From Flavobacteriales bacterium (lineage in GTDB: Bacteria > Bacteroidota > Bacteroidia > Flavobacteriales_G > JALEGO01), in contig JAHDEG010000008.1 in the NCBI GenBank assembly GCA_020628935.1, positions 1-64,000 on the forward strand: a DNA stretch of 64,000 nucleotides, read 5' to 3'. Both the position numbers and the translations under genes were made by a program. This document shows, in pieces, positions 48,411 through 57,617 of this stretch; the first letter of the stretch is position 1, and every line of letters starts with the position of its first letter. The notes under the pieces are model-generated. The model searched no databases. It worked only from the letters and a program-made list of their open reading frames with translations, and was not told where the DNA came from.

Positions 48411-49214
48411 ATGGTTGGTAAACAGTTATTGTTTTGTATTGTAAGCTTTGTGGCTTCTACACATTTTGTTTTAGCTCAAAGCGACACTTTGGTGCCTTTG
48501 GCGGATTCTGTTGTTGTAGAAATTAAAAACGACACTAGGTTTGATGATGGAAGGCAGCTTTATAAAAATGATTTGTCATTTTTAGCATCTGCTCACACAT
48601 CAGGTTGGGGCGTTCAAGTAAGAAAAGGTTACAATCTAGATTTGTTTAATAAATTATATTGGTCTGTGGGCTTTTCGACCATAAAACATTCAAAAGAGGT
48701 TAAAATTTCCCCATTTGAAGGTGATGCTAAAGGTTATGTGTTTGGTAAAAAAAATACCCTCTCTGTTTTGAGAGGTACATTCGGGTATCAAAAAATGCTC
48801 TTTGAACGAGAAGAATACAAAGGAGTTGAAGTTGGATTTAATTTAAGTGGAGGGTTTTCACTCGGACTGGTAAAGCCAGTTTATTTGGAGTTGCAAGAGC
48901 CTTTTGTGAATGGATCTTCGCAGGGAATATCTATTCAAGCATACGATGAAAATAAGCACTCTCAAATACAAATTAGAGGCCGTGCGCCATTTGTTTATGG
49001 GATAAACCAAATTGAATTTTATCCGGGCTTACACTTGAAAGCAGCAGTTAATATTCAGTATTCTGCCGTTGATAAATCTATAAGAGCGGTAGAAACAGGC
49101 ATTGTATTGGATGGCTTTTATAAAAAAGTTCCTATAATGGCATTCTCTAATAACCAGCAGCTATTTTTAAACCTTTTTGTTTCATGGCAATTTGGTAAAA
49201 AGTATACAAAATGA
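48411..49214 (+). CDS. Predicted outer membrane beta-barrel protein
   Basis: A 267-residue exported protein with a signal peptide (1-22, ending LAQ). The mature part is built of alternating amphipathic strands ([52 protein letters not shown]) and closes with a Phe/Trp-rich strand ([12 protein letters not shown]) plus a short basic tail, as in small barrels. I cannot assign a family. The stop codon overlaps the lipA start (ATGA), so the two are translationally coupled. Confidence 0.65.
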   Translation: MVGKQLLFCIVSFVASTHFVLAQSDTLVPLADSVVVEIKNDTRFDDGRQLYKNDLSFLASAHTSGWGVQVRKGYNLDLFNKLYWSVGFSTIKHSKEVKISPFEGDAKGYVFGKKNTLSVLRGTFGYQKMLFEREEYKGVEVGFNLSGGFSLGLVKPVYLELQEPFVNGSSQGISIQAYDENKHSQIQIRGRAPFVYGINQIEFYPGLHLKAAVNIQYSAVDKSIRAVETGIVLDGFYKKVPIMAFSNNQQLFLNLFVSWQFGKKYTK

Positions 49215-50074
49215 ATGAAAAAAGTGAGCGTTTAAAAACAAAAAAACCTTCTTGGCTTAAAGTTAAACTTCCAATTGGAGAAGATTACAAGAATGTGCGC
49301 AATATTGTTGATAAGCATAAGCTAAATACGATTTGCCAAAGTGGAAATTGCCCAAATATGGGTGAGTGTTGGGGTGCTGGTACAGCAACATTTATGATTT
49401 TAGGAAATATTTGCACGCGATCATGTGGTTTTTGCTCGGTTGCTACAGGTAAGCCTGAAAATACAGATCCGTTTGAACCCGTTAGGTTAGCAAAGTCTGT
49501 TAAATTAATGGGGGTAAAACACTGTGTAATTACGTCAGTAGATCGTGATGATTTAAAAGATGGAGGTGCAAGTGTATGGGTTGAAACAATTAAAGCAGTG
49601 CGTAGAATTAGCCCCGGAACTACTCTTGAGACACTAATCCCTGATTTTAAAGGTGAATGGGATAATCTTCAGCACATAATTGATATAGCTCCAGAAATAG
49701 TTTCACATAACCTAGAAACAGTAAGAAGACTAACGAAAGAAGTTCGTATACAGGCCAAGTATGATAGAAGTTTGGAGCTATTAAATAGGCTAAAGTCGGG
49801 AGGGATGAAGACAAAATCCGGAATAATGCTAGGTTTAGGTGAGTCTCAAATGGAGGTTATTGAAACTATGGAGGATTTACGCTCGGTTGGAGTAGATATT
49901 TTAACGCTAGGGCAATATCTTCAGCCAACCAAAGAACATTTGCCTGTTGCCGAATTTATAACCCCTGAACGATTTGCTCTTTACGAGAGTGAAGGATTGA
50001 AAATGGGATTCAGATTCGTAGAAAGCGGCCCGCTAGTTAGGTCGTCCTATCATGCTGAAAAACATTTGTTTTAG
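49211..50074 (+). CDS. lipA: Lipoyl synthase
   Basis: A radical SAM enzyme of 287 residues that inserts two sulfurs into protein-bound octanoate to make the lipoyl cofactor of pyruvate and 2-oxoglutarate dehydrogenases. Both iron-sulfur clusters are visible: the auxiliary cluster Cys42-Cys47-Cys53 ([12 protein letters not shown]) and the radical SAM cluster Cys68-Cys72-Cys75 (CTRSCGFC). The C-terminal RSSYHAE block, whose first Ser ligates the auxiliary cluster, is intact. No lipB is seen nearby. It starts within the stop of the upstream outer membrane protein gene. Confidence 0.96.
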   Translation: MNEKSERLKTKKPSWLKVKLPIGEDYKNVRNIVDKHKLNTICQSGNCPNMGECWGAGTATFMILGNICTRSCGFCSVATGKPENTDPFEPVRLAKSVKLMGVKHCVITSVDRDDLKDGGASVWVETIKAVRRISPGTTLETLIPDFKGEWDNLQHIIDIAPEIVSHNLETVRRLTKEVRIQAKYDRSLELLNRLKSGGMKTKSGIMLGLGESQMEVIETMEDLRSVGVDILTLGQYLQPTKEHLPVAEFITPERFALYESEGLKMGFRFVESGPLVRSSYHAEKHLF

Positions 50075-50186
50075 AGCATTGCCGTTCAAAGGCTATAAAC
50101 AACCGAAAAATAATTTAAGATTTTTATTGTCATAACTCTGAACTAAATTTAACCTATTGTGTTCATGATACGTGAGGATAATTTAC

Positions 50187-50194
50187 TAGTTTTG
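50187..50194 (+). promoter_or_regulatory. -7 element before the beta-propeller cargo gene
   Basis: TAGTTTTG fits TAnnTTTG, 20 nt before the ATG at 50215. The -33 region (TTCA at 50162-50165) is weak. The element supports the ATG at 50215 over the TTG at 50206. Confidence 0.45.
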
Positions 50195-50214
50195 TAATCC
50201 AAATTTTGTTTAAA

Positions 50215-53200
50215 ATGAATAAATTTATTGTACCAATTATTGCTTTCGTTTGTATAGGGTTTTATGTTTCTTTTTCTTCTTCAGAAGAGGTTTCATATGA
50301 GCCTCGTACATACAAGTTCCCAATTTCAGAAAGCTGGAAAGGTGGAGCTGAATATATGTATATGCTCAAAAGAAACCCTGAGACAGGCCTTATACCCTTA
50401 AAAAGTGTTCTAGAAGCCAGAGAAAACACTAAAAGCTTTGCAGCTTCTGGCAAAACTGATGAAACGTTTACTTGGGAGGAAATGGGGCCCGACAACATTG
50501 GCGGAAGAACCCGAGCAATTATAATTGATAAAACTGTTGAAGACGGCTCAAGAATGTATGCAGGTTCAGTTTCTGGTGGTTTATTTGTTTCTAATAATGC
50601 TGCGGCTAATTGGCAGCCAGTTACTTTACAACAGGAAAATAGCGGGGTTTCTTGCCTTGCACAGGCTACTGATGGTACTATTTGGATTGGTACTGGTTCA
50701 ACTTTTGAGTGGGCTAGCGGAAGTCTTGGTTCTGGAGGATCTGGTTTTGTGGGTAACGGTACATATAAGTTAACCCCAGGTTCAACAGAGATAGAAAAAG
50801 TTGAGTCTGCTTCACCGGGCACGTCCAATGCTCAAAGTAATGATGAATGGTCTGGTGTAAATGATATTAAGATAAACCAATCAACCGGCAGAATATATAT
50901 TGGACAAAATAAGGGCTTGAGATACTCTGATGATAATGGGTCTACTTGGGTTAATCCAATTTCATTAAATAATGGTCAACCCAATACATCAACTGTAGAT
51001 GATATAGAATTAGCAAATGATGGGACTGTTTTAGTTGCATTAGACGGTGTTTGCTTTGTTTCACCTAACGGAAATGAAGGCACCTTTACTCTTTTAAATT
51101 CTTCTGTAGGATTAAAAACCTCTGCTAGGATAGAACTAGCAATGTCTGAAATTGATAATAATATCTGTTGGGCTACAACTTCAAATTCTCAGGGAGAGTG
51201 CAAAGAATTATTTAAAAGTACTGACAAAGGTTATACTTGGACAGAAATACCTCAGACTGCAGACTTTAACTTTTGTAGAGACCAAGGGTGGTATAACTTA
51301 TTATTAGCTCCGAGCCCAACAGATGTAAATACTGTTTATTTGGGAGGAATAGATTTATACAAATATGATGGAGCATGGACGCATCTTTCTCAGTGGGATG
51401 CATTTCAATTTGCACCATTCTATGTTCACGCTGATCAACATGGTTTTGTGAATTCGAAATCAGGAGTGAACAGAACTTTTTTCACTAATGATGGAGGTAT
51501 ATTCTCTACTACCGATGGCGGAGAGCAATTTATACCAATGAACAGAGGCTACAACGTTACTCAGTTTTACACTGTTGCTTATAGTGAACAAGGATTAGCA
51601 ACGGGTGGTGCTCAAGATAATGGTACAATATTGGTTGGTCTTGGTGGTATTTATCCGCTAGAAGGTAATGAAGTATCTGGTGGAGATGGCTTTGGTACTG
51701 ATATTTCTAACATCACCAACAAAGTTTTTGTTACTTCTCAACAAGGTAATGTAAGAAGAGGCACAGACAATGGTGGTTTCGGAGCATTTTGTGAGCCATG
51801 GAATTGTGAAGATAATGGATTCAGTACAGCTGTTCGATTATGGGAAACATATGAATCTGAAACAAGCAAAGATTCTATTTTATTTAGGGCAGAAGATGGT
51901 TCAACTGATTTTGTGCTTAAATCCTCTAATGGGATCTCTAAAAACTTTGATGGAATTGTTCCAAAGGTACAAGAATCTGGTGTTTTCCAATTTGGAACGA
52001 TAGTTTTTACAGCTGGATCTCAAGAGGTTAACGATCCCAATCAGGATGGAATATTAGAAGGAGACGGTACAGGAACATTTGATTATTCAACAGGGGAATA
52101 TTCTGTACAATTTAATACTCCACCTTCTCAAGGAATAAACTTTAAAGTAAATTATGCATTAGCATTCAATCCTGGGTCAAGCATCTCACTGCAAAGTCTT
52201 ACTCCAGAGGTAAGTTTTAGAGGAACTCCTTTTAAAATTGACCATGTTCTAACTGATGGATTACAACCTGGTGACTCAGTTAAAGTTCAAGATCCTATAC
52301 AATCTCTCTTTGGTTTTGGAGCGGCTGATGGTACGGTTTATTTAACTAGAGATGGTCTAAGGGACGGTTCTCGTTTGTGGTGGCCTATATCAACCAACTC
52401 AGGAAGAATTAAAACAATGGAGTTTTCACCTGAAGGAAATCATTTGTTCATTGCTTCTTTTACGGGTAATTTAATTCGTATATCGGGTTTAAATAATTTA
52501 TATAAAGAAGGTGATGACAGCCAACTGGTAATAACAAAAATTTATGATTCGCCAAGCCCTGTTACTGGAATAGCTATTGACCCAAATGATGCAAACAATA
52601 TGATTATTACTACAGGATCCTACGGTAGAGATAAGCATGTATTTAGAACCACTGAGGCTACAACAACAACTGCTCAAACTAGTTTTGTTGATATTCAAGG
52701 AGACCTTCCTCCAATGCCCGTTTATGATGCAATTATTGGTAATGATGATGCTAAAACAATTTTAGTTGGTACTGAATTTGGAATTTATAAGTCTAGTATT
52801 TCAACTTTAGGTGAGTGGACATCTGCAAACACTGGCTTACCTTTAGTTCCTGTTCATGAGTTGAGACAGCAAACTAATCCTTTCAAAGTGACAGATTTTG
52901 AAGGTGTTATTTACGCAGGAACACATGGTAGAGGTATTTGGAAATCATCTGCGCTACTTTCATCTAAGCAAATTTCAAGCGACTTTGCTGATAACACATT
53001 TACAAGTGATTTAACTGTTTTCCCAAATCCTTCAAGCGTTTTTGAAAATACTTTTGTAAGATTTGAGGTGAGCAAAAGAACGAATGCTGTAATTAATGTA
53101 TTTAATATTCAAGGTCAACGAGTTTTTAGTACACAAAGAGAATTAGTGTCTGGTGACAACCAAGTTATACTTTCTGGTAAATTTGACTCTGGTAATTACT

Positions 53201-53259
53201 TTGTAGTAGTAGAGGCAGAAGGTCAAACTAAGGTTGGCAAATTTATAGTTGCTAAATAG
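50215..53259 (+). CDS. Type A T9SS-secreted sortilin/BNR-like beta-propeller protein
   Basis: A secreted protein of about 1014 residues, starting at the ATG at 50215 rather than the TTG at 50206. After a signal peptide the mature part has EEMGPDNIGGRTRAI, the mark of a T9SS family with exo-alpha-sialidase-like (BNR/VPS10) propellers. Asp-box-like turns recur (SDDNGSTWVNP, STDKGYTWTEI, TTDGGEQFIP). A region of about 140 residues (about 545-680), with DPNQDGILEGDGTGTFD, interrupts the propeller and looks like an inserted beta domain. A type A sorting domain begins near 932 (VFPNPSSVFENTF). No catalytic residues of sialidases were identified, so an enzyme role is not claimed. Confidence 0.8.
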   Translation: MNKFIVPIIAFVCIGFYVSFSSSEEVSYEPRTYKFPISESWKGGAEYMYMLKRNPETGLIPLKSVLEARENTKSFAASGKTDETFTWEEMGPDNIGGRTRAIIIDKTVEDGSRMYAGSVSGGLFVSNNAAANWQPVTLQQENSGVSCLAQATDGTIWIGTGSTFEWASGSLGSGGSGFVGNGTYKLTPGSTEIEKVESASPGTSNAQSNDEWSGVNDIKINQSTGRIYIGQNKGLRYSDDNGSTWVNPISLNNGQPNTSTVDDIELANDGTVLVALDGVCFVSPNGNEGTFTLLNSSVGLKTSARIELAMSEIDNNICWATTSNSQGECKELFKSTDKGYTWTEIPQTADFNFCRDQGWYNLLLAPSPTDVNTVYLGGIDLYKYDGAWTHLSQWDAFQFAPFYVHADQHGFVNSKSGVNRTFFTNDGGIFSTTDGGEQFIPMNRGYNVTQFYTVAYSEQGLATGGAQDNGTILVGLGGIYPLEGNEVSGGDGFGTDISNITNKVFVTSQQGNVRRGTDNGGFGAFCEPWNCEDNGFSTAVRLWETYESETSKDSILFRAEDGSTDFVLKSSNGISKNFDGIVPKVQESGVFQFGTIVFTAGSQEVNDPNQDGILEGDGTGTFDYSTGEYSVQFNTPPSQGINFKVNYALAFNPGSSISLQSLTPEVSFRGTPFKIDHVLTDGLQPGDSVKVQDPIQSLFGFGAADGTVYLTRDGLRDGSRLWWPISTNSGRIKTMEFSPEGNHLFIASFTGNLIRISGLNNLYKEGDDSQLVITKIYDSPSPVTGIAIDPNDANNMIITTGSYGRDKHVFRTTEATTTTAQTSFVDIQGDLPPMPVYDAIIGNDDAKTILVGTEFGIYKSSISTLGEWTSANTGLPLVPVHELRQQTNPFKVTDFEGVIYAGTHGRGIWKSSALLSSKQISSDFADNTFTSDLTVFPNPSSVFENTFVRFEVSKRTNAVINVFNIQGQRVFSTQRELVSGDNQVILSGKFDSGNYFVVVEAEGQTKVGKFIVAK

Positions 53260-53275
53260 TTACTTTTTAACCAGT

Positions 53276-53321
53276 AAAAACACCCCTATGATTATTATTA
53301 AATAACCATAGGGGTGTTTTT
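53276..53321. terminator. Two-way terminator between convergent T9SS cargo genes
   Basis: A long stem (AAAAACACCCCTATG at 53276-53290 with its mirror at 53307-53321) has A and T runs on both sides, so it can end transcripts from both strands. Its last two bases overlap the stop codon of the minus-strand gene. Confidence 0.85.
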
Positions 53322-55260
53322 ATTTTACCATATTTACAAGACCCGTTTTATAAAATTGTTCGCTATTGTATTTGCCTTTGCATTTTAATATCCAGCTATA
53401 TACATCTTGTTTCTTTCCTGAGTTTTTAATGCTTCCGTCCCAACTACAATCATTAAGGCTCACTGATTTGTAAACAACCTTGCCCCATCTGTCATAAATA
53501 TTAAATTCAAAGCCTTCTTCAGCAATCCCAAAACATACGGGCTTAAAAAGATCATTAAGGTTATTGTTATTAGGAGTAAAAGAGTTTGGTATGTATACAT
53601 AAGATTTTCCTTTCATAGTTACTGGTTCGCAAGTGGTATCCATACATCCATGAATGGTTTCTATGTATAGGCATACATTAAAAGTATTTTCTTCTTCAGT
53701 GCTGAAACTGTAAACAGGTGATTCTTCGTTTGATTGATAAAACCCACCAATATCCCAGCTATTATAATCTGCCAGTAACGATGTATTGTTAAATCTTGTT
53801 TGAGGCTGATGGAAATCAAGAAAATTTGGCTCAGCATTAAAATTTGCAATTGGTTGAGGATATACTTCTACTATATTAACTTTAGTTAGAGTAGATGCGC
53901 ACTGATTGTTGCTAATTGCAGTTAGTGATATATCAAACGTTTTGGTTTCCAAACTATTATTGCTGTAACAGCTTGAAACACTAAAGTTTTCGCTTTCATC
54001 TTCTTGACCTAGTTCCCAAATGTATTTATTAATACCTCCAGCTTGGATGCTTGTTTCATTTAAAAAATCAACGCATAGTTCAGTACATCCTTTGTTATTT
54101 AACGCTGAGAATTTTACATCTGGTACAGCATAAATCTCAATTTGCTTAGTCATAGTACTAAAACAGCCATTGGCTGAAGCAACAGTTAAAGAGACACTTT
54201 TTTCCCCATAATTTCCGTACAAGTACTTTGCATCATATGTCAATACAGAGTCTGAGTTGTGAAAATCCCAAATTATTGATTCTATATTTTCGCTAGAAAA
54301 TACGCTTGTGTTTATCAACTCTAAGCTATCATATTCACATACATTTTCTGAGGTAAAATTTGCTTGCGGAATTTCAAGAAAGTTATATTTGAACTCTAAA
54401 TTTTCGGCACCAGAACATTCTATATTGCTTGGTGAAACAATACATTTATATATTCCTGGTGTATTTATATTCATGCATTGTCCATTACCTAATAGTGTAT
54501 TGGAAGGGTCATACCATTCGTAGGCAGACATATCATCGATACTACAATGATAGACAGGGAACTCGTTTGTACATTCTTTAAAAGTATCTTTATTATTAAT
54601 TGGGCAGTCTACATCTACAAGGGCGTAAGCCCAATCGGGGCCAAATGTACACCACTGTACTCTAAAAACTGCTTTAATAGTTTGCCCAGCATACGCGCTT
54701 AAATCTAATCGTACATCTGTCCAATCACTATAGCTTACATTATATAACTCTGGGCCATCACCAACAGCCATTGGGTTATAATTTATAGCTGGTAAGTTTG
54801 TTTCATTAAATCCATCGACTCCTTGAGGTCCTTCATCTTCTGAATAATAACATTCATAATATGGGCAGTCAATTAAATTATTGTTTTGATCAAAAAATTC
54901 TACATAAAATTTTGCTGCATCAGATGCAGGATGTGGATAATTAAAAATACTCATTGCAAAATGAAAATTGAAGTAGGTTATACCTTCAGATGGAACATCA
55001 ATTGATCTTGATATTGAACCGTTACTCATACCTGCTTCATCACCACTTATTTTTACAGAGTAACTTCCTGAATTTTGATATACCCAAGGATATCCTCCGT
55101 AATAATCCGTTCCGCTATTCTCTAAACTAACACTCCCTGTAACGTCCCAGTTGTCAAAATTTCCGTTTTCAAATCCCCAATTATCAGTTTCACAGTTTAT
55201 AGAAAGTAGCGTGTTTATGCAAAAGAATGATGTTGTTAAAGTAAGTAAGGTTCTTTTCAT
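53320..55260 (-). CDS. Type B T9SS-secreted protein with jelly-roll and PKD domains
   Basis: A 646-residue exported protein. The signal peptide ends near LLSIN. Residues 25-225 (NWGFENGNFDNWDV, then SAYAGQTIKAVFRVQW) resemble a carbohydrate-binding jelly-roll domain of the MAM/CBM kind. Cys-rich immunoglobulin-like and PKD-like domains follow (IWDFHNSDSVLTYDAKYLYG, YIWELGQEDESENFS). The C-terminus from about 555 is a type B sorting domain (YIPNSFTPNNNNLNDLFKP, YDRWGKVVY, CSWDG). It shares the type B end with the first two genes of the window but not their order of domains. Glycan binding is a reasonable guess only. Confidence 0.8.
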   Translation of the reverse strand: MKRTLLTLTTSFFCINTLLSINCETDNWGFENGNFDNWDVTGSVSLENSGTDYYGGYPWVYQNSGSYSVKISGDEAGMSNGSISRSIDVPSEGITYFNFHFAMSIFNYPHPASDAAKFYVEFFDQNNNLIDCPYYECYYSEDEGPQGVDGFNETNLPAINYNPMAVGDGPELYNVSYSDWTDVRLDLSAYAGQTIKAVFRVQWCTFGPDWAYALVDVDCPINNKDTFKECTNEFPVYHCSIDDMSAYEWYDPSNTLLGNGQCMNINTPGIYKCIVSPSNIECSGAENLEFKYNFLEIPQANFTSENVCEYDSLELINTSVFSSENIESIIWDFHNSDSVLTYDAKYLYGNYGEKSVSLTVASANGCFSTMTKQIEIYAVPDVKFSALNNKGCTELCVDFLNETSIQAGGINKYIWELGQEDESENFSVSSCYSNNSLETKTFDISLTAISNNQCASTLTKVNIVEVYPQPIANFNAEPNFLDFHQPQTRFNNTSLLADYNSWDIGGFYQSNEESPVYSFSTEEENTFNVCLYIETIHGCMDTTCEPVTMKGKSYVYIPNSFTPNNNNLNDLFKPVCFGIAEEGFEFNIYDRWGKVVYKSVSLNDCSWDGSIKNSGKKQDVYSWILKCKGKYNSEQFYKTGLVNMVK

Positions 55261-55361
55261 GCTTTATTGAGTTTTTAGATTTACTCGATAAAGACGAAAG
55301 CAAAAATCATATGGTTGCTAAAAACCAAAATAATATTTTGTTTTTAAAAAAATAGCAAAAC

Positions 55362-56276
55362 TTAATTATTTTTACCTAGCGAAAAGGTACGATTAACATT
55401 AAACCCAAAATGAACACCTTTGTCGGCCCAAGACTCTGTTGTTTCACTGTAAATTCCTGGGTCAAACATTGTTTTAGCGTTAGTAAAAGCTAAAGAGAAA
55501 ACGTGCCCGCCTGTTTCAATATCAAAACCTAGCGATAAAGTACCAATAGGTGTTTGACCGTTTACTTTAGGGATATTTGATACCGAAGTAATAAAGTTTG
55601 AATACTCAAAAGTAAAAGCAACACGTTTTGCAAAACGATATCTTCCACCAAAAGCTAAAGCGTAATACGTGTTTTCTTCTTCGCTTGTTTTAATAAGGTT
55701 TTTGTGAATAACGGTAGGGCTAAGTTGAAGTGACAGCTTGTCGGAAAACTTTCTAGCAATTAGGAGTTGGTGGGCAAATGACAGACGTGAAGAGAAATAA
55801 TTTATTCTGTCCGGGTTAATCCATCTAAGGCTTGAAAGTGCCATATTAGAATATACACTCATAGATATTGGTGAATTTTTATAACCAGATTTCTGTCTTA
55901 GCAATCTAGCTTTAATCCCTCCATCAAAAGTTTTGTTATAAGTGCTTCTTCCAAATGATATAGTGAAACAATCTACTCTAGGTAAAGTATACTCAAATCC
56001 GGTTCTAATAGATGCTTGATCTAATCCAAATAAATCATATGCTCCATTTGCGAAAGATCCAAAACGGTGAGCAATAACAAAAAGCAGTTCGTTTTCTGCA
56101 GGTGCTTCAATACTTTGGCCGTTTATAATTCGTGTGGACTTAAATGTAGCTGTTGTATAGTTTATTTCAGTACTATCAGCTGTTAACTCTTCTAACTCAT
56201 CAAAAAGCCCTTGCGAAAAAGAATTTGTTGCTAAAAGAGTGAGAAATAGTAGGTTAATTGTTTGGGTAAGTGTCAT
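55362..56276 (-). CDS. DUF5777 family beta-barrel protein
   Basis: A 304-residue predicted outer membrane barrel. The signal peptide ends FSQG near 22. The mature start has an acidic segment (LFDELEELTADSTEIN), then TATFKSTRIINGQSIE and ELLFVIAHRFGSFANGAYDLFGLDQASIR, which mark DUF5777. Strands continue to GVHFGFNVNRTFSLGKNN. In Bacteroidota the family is often found with YceI and c-type cytochrome domain proteins, as here. Function unknown. The start overlaps the preceding haem-motif lipoprotein gene by 23 nt, so it is the last gene of a coupled operon. Confidence 0.82.
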   Translation of the reverse strand: MTLTQTINLLFLTLLATNSFSQGLFDELEELTADSTEINYTTATFKSTRIINGQSIEAPAENELLFVIAHRFGSFANGAYDLFGLDQASIRTGFEYTLPRVDCFTISFGRSTYNKTFDGGIKARLLRQKSGYKNSPISMSVYSNMALSSLRWINPDRINYFSSRLSFAHQLLIARKFSDKLSLQLSPTVIHKNLIKTSEEENTYYALAFGGRYRFAKRVAFTFEYSNFITSVSNIPKVNGQTPIGTLSLGFDIETGGHVFSLAFTNAKTMFDPGIYSETTESWADKGVHFGFNVNRTFSLGKNN

Positions 56277-56640
56277 CTATCCAACTTTTTATTTGATTAA
56301 TGGCGCATTCAGGTAGTTTTGCTCCTCCTTTTGGCATAGGTGAAACTCCTGGCTCATGAGAAATGGAATTGATAAATAATTCCGAATTATTGTTTAAGTA
56401 ACCAGCTACATTACTATATCCTTCAAAACTTATACCAGCTCCAGCAACTCCTGCTGCGCTATTACTGTGACAACCATAGCAGTTTATCTGTAAAATGGGT
56501 ACAATACTTTGTGAGAAACTAATGCTATCAATGTTACACGTGATTACTTCGGGATACAATTCTTCTTCATTGTCTTTATAACAACTTGTAAAAATCATTC
56601 CAACTATTATTAAAAGTAGTAGCTTACTAATGTGTTTCAT
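56254..56640 (-). CDS. Lipoprotein with a c-type haem motif (CxxCH)
   Basis: A 128-residue lipoprotein (lipobox ending at Cys20, MIFTSC). The mature part reads ISFSQSIVPILQINCYGCHS, with the haem attachment site Cys54-Cys57-His58, and later ISHEPGVSPMPKGGAKLPEC, whose Met could be the distal haem ligand. This is the pattern of small single-haem cytochrome domains common in Bacteroidota. It would carry electrons at a membrane surface in the periplasm. It overlaps the upstream YceI gene by one base (TAATG). Confidence 0.8.
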   Translation of the reverse strand: MKHISKLLLLIIVGMIFTSCYKDNEEELYPEVITCNIDSISFSQSIVPILQINCYGCHSNSAAGVAGAGISFEGYSNVAGYLNNNSELFINSISHEPGVSPMPKGGAKLPECAINQIKSWIDDTYPNN

Positions 56641-57197
56641 TATTTTTTTTGTAATTCAGTTAAGCTTCCGTTTACGTTTACATCAATATCGCTAGCGATA
56701 TTTTTTATTTTATCATTTTTGATATTATAGTCTTCTAACTTAACTTTAAAGTTGGAGCTTACATCTATGTTTTTTTTATCTTCTTTTACCTTTATCTTAG
56801 CCGAGACGGTAATAGGTTTAGTTTCTCCGTGAATAGTTAAGCTTCCTTTAACCGTAGCGTCATAGTTTCCGGGTTGATCAAAATTAACGGCACTTAAATC
56901 TTCAATTTTACCTTTAAACATTGCTTTAGGGTATGTTTCAGACTCCATATAGTTTTCGTTAAAGTGCTCTTGCATCAGGGCTTTTTCAAACTCAAAAGAT
57001 TTTATAAGTGCCTTAAAAGCTATCTCACCTGTCTTTTTATTTAAAATTGCTGCCGCCTGATTTGTGGTGGCCTCAATTTTTTCAATAGGTGTTTCAGAAT
57101 GAAAAGTAATTTTCGCAGTTTTTGTGGCAAGTTTGCCTTGAGAATTTCCAATAATACTTAAAGTAAGTAGGGATAAAATAAATAGTGTCTTTTTCAT
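56640..57197 (-). CDS. YceI family periplasmic protein
   Basis: A 185-residue exported protein of the YceI lipocalin-like family, known to bind polyisoprenoid chains such as octaprenyl derivatives in a beta barrel. A TTG at 57206 is in frame, but the ATG at 57197 gives the better signal peptide (MKKTLFILSLLTLSIIGNSQG). Family blocks include AKITFHSETPIEKIEA, FKALIKSFEFEKALMQEHFNENYMES and KGSLTIHGETKPITV. It stands between two haem-motif lipoprotein genes, which suggests a link between a quinone-like lipid and electron transfer; that is inference. Confidence 0.88.
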   Translation of the reverse strand: MKKTLFILSLLTLSIIGNSQGKLATKTAKITFHSETPIEKIEATTNQAAAILNKKTGEIAFKALIKSFEFEKALMQEHFNENYMESETYPKAMFKGKIEDLSAVNFDQPGNYDATVKGSLTIHGETKPITVSAKIKVKEDKKNIDVSSNFKVKLEDYNIKNDKIKNIASDIDVNVNGSLTELQKK

Positions 57198-57215
57198 ATT
57201 TTTCAATTTTAAGGT

Positions 57216-57611
57216 TTAATTATTTTGTGCGCCTTCTAGCACCCATGTTTTAACCATACTAATATAGCATGAGTCTAATTTTGCTTGTGCTTTAGGCATT
57301 GGAGAAAACCCTGGTTGATGATCTATTGTTCCTATTAATCTTTCATAATCAACCATTGCTTTTACTTGTGTATAATCTTCTAAGCCAATGCCACTTGCTG
57401 GTGAACTTCCACTATGACAGCCTGGGGTTGCACATCTCGTGTTTATAATCGGAAAAACATTACTGGTAAAAGAGATGTTACTAGAAATGCATGTATCCAT
57501 AATGTTTTCATTAGTCGGAACAATACTTTCTGCTTCTGGCTCAACAGGTTCGTGTTTACATGATAAACACGCAAAAATTAAACCAGTAATAAATAATGTC
57601 TGTTTTAACAT
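57216..57611 (-). CDS. Lipoprotein with an atypical haem-like motif (Cx4CH)
   Basis: A 131-residue lipoprotein (lipobox ending at Cys18, CLSC). It is a paralogue of the other small lipoprotein of this operon: ISFTSNVFPIINTRC aligns with ISFSQSIVPILQINC, and HQPGFSPMPKAQAKLDSC with HEPGVSPMPKGGAKLPEC. Its Cys60-ATPG-Cys65-His66 has four residues between the cysteines instead of two. Cx4CH sites do bind haem in some multihaem cytochromes, and this form recurs in Bacteroidota lipoproteins, but haem binding here is unproven. Operon start neighbours are the OB-fold gene (6-nt gap) and YceI. Confidence 0.75.
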   Translation of the reverse strand: MLKQTLFITGLIFACLSCKHEPVEPEAESIVPTNENIMDTCISSNISFTSNVFPIINTRCATPGCHSGSSPASGIGLEDYTQVKAMVDYERLIGTIDHQPGFSPMPKAQAKLDSCYISMVKTWVLEGAQNN

Positions 57612-57617
57612 GTTTAG

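Noticed and set aside
50262-50828. A 188-codon frame on the minus strand
   Set aside because: It is fully inside the beta-propeller cargo gene on the plus strand, whose protein has a signal peptide and recognisable domains; the reverse frame shows neither.
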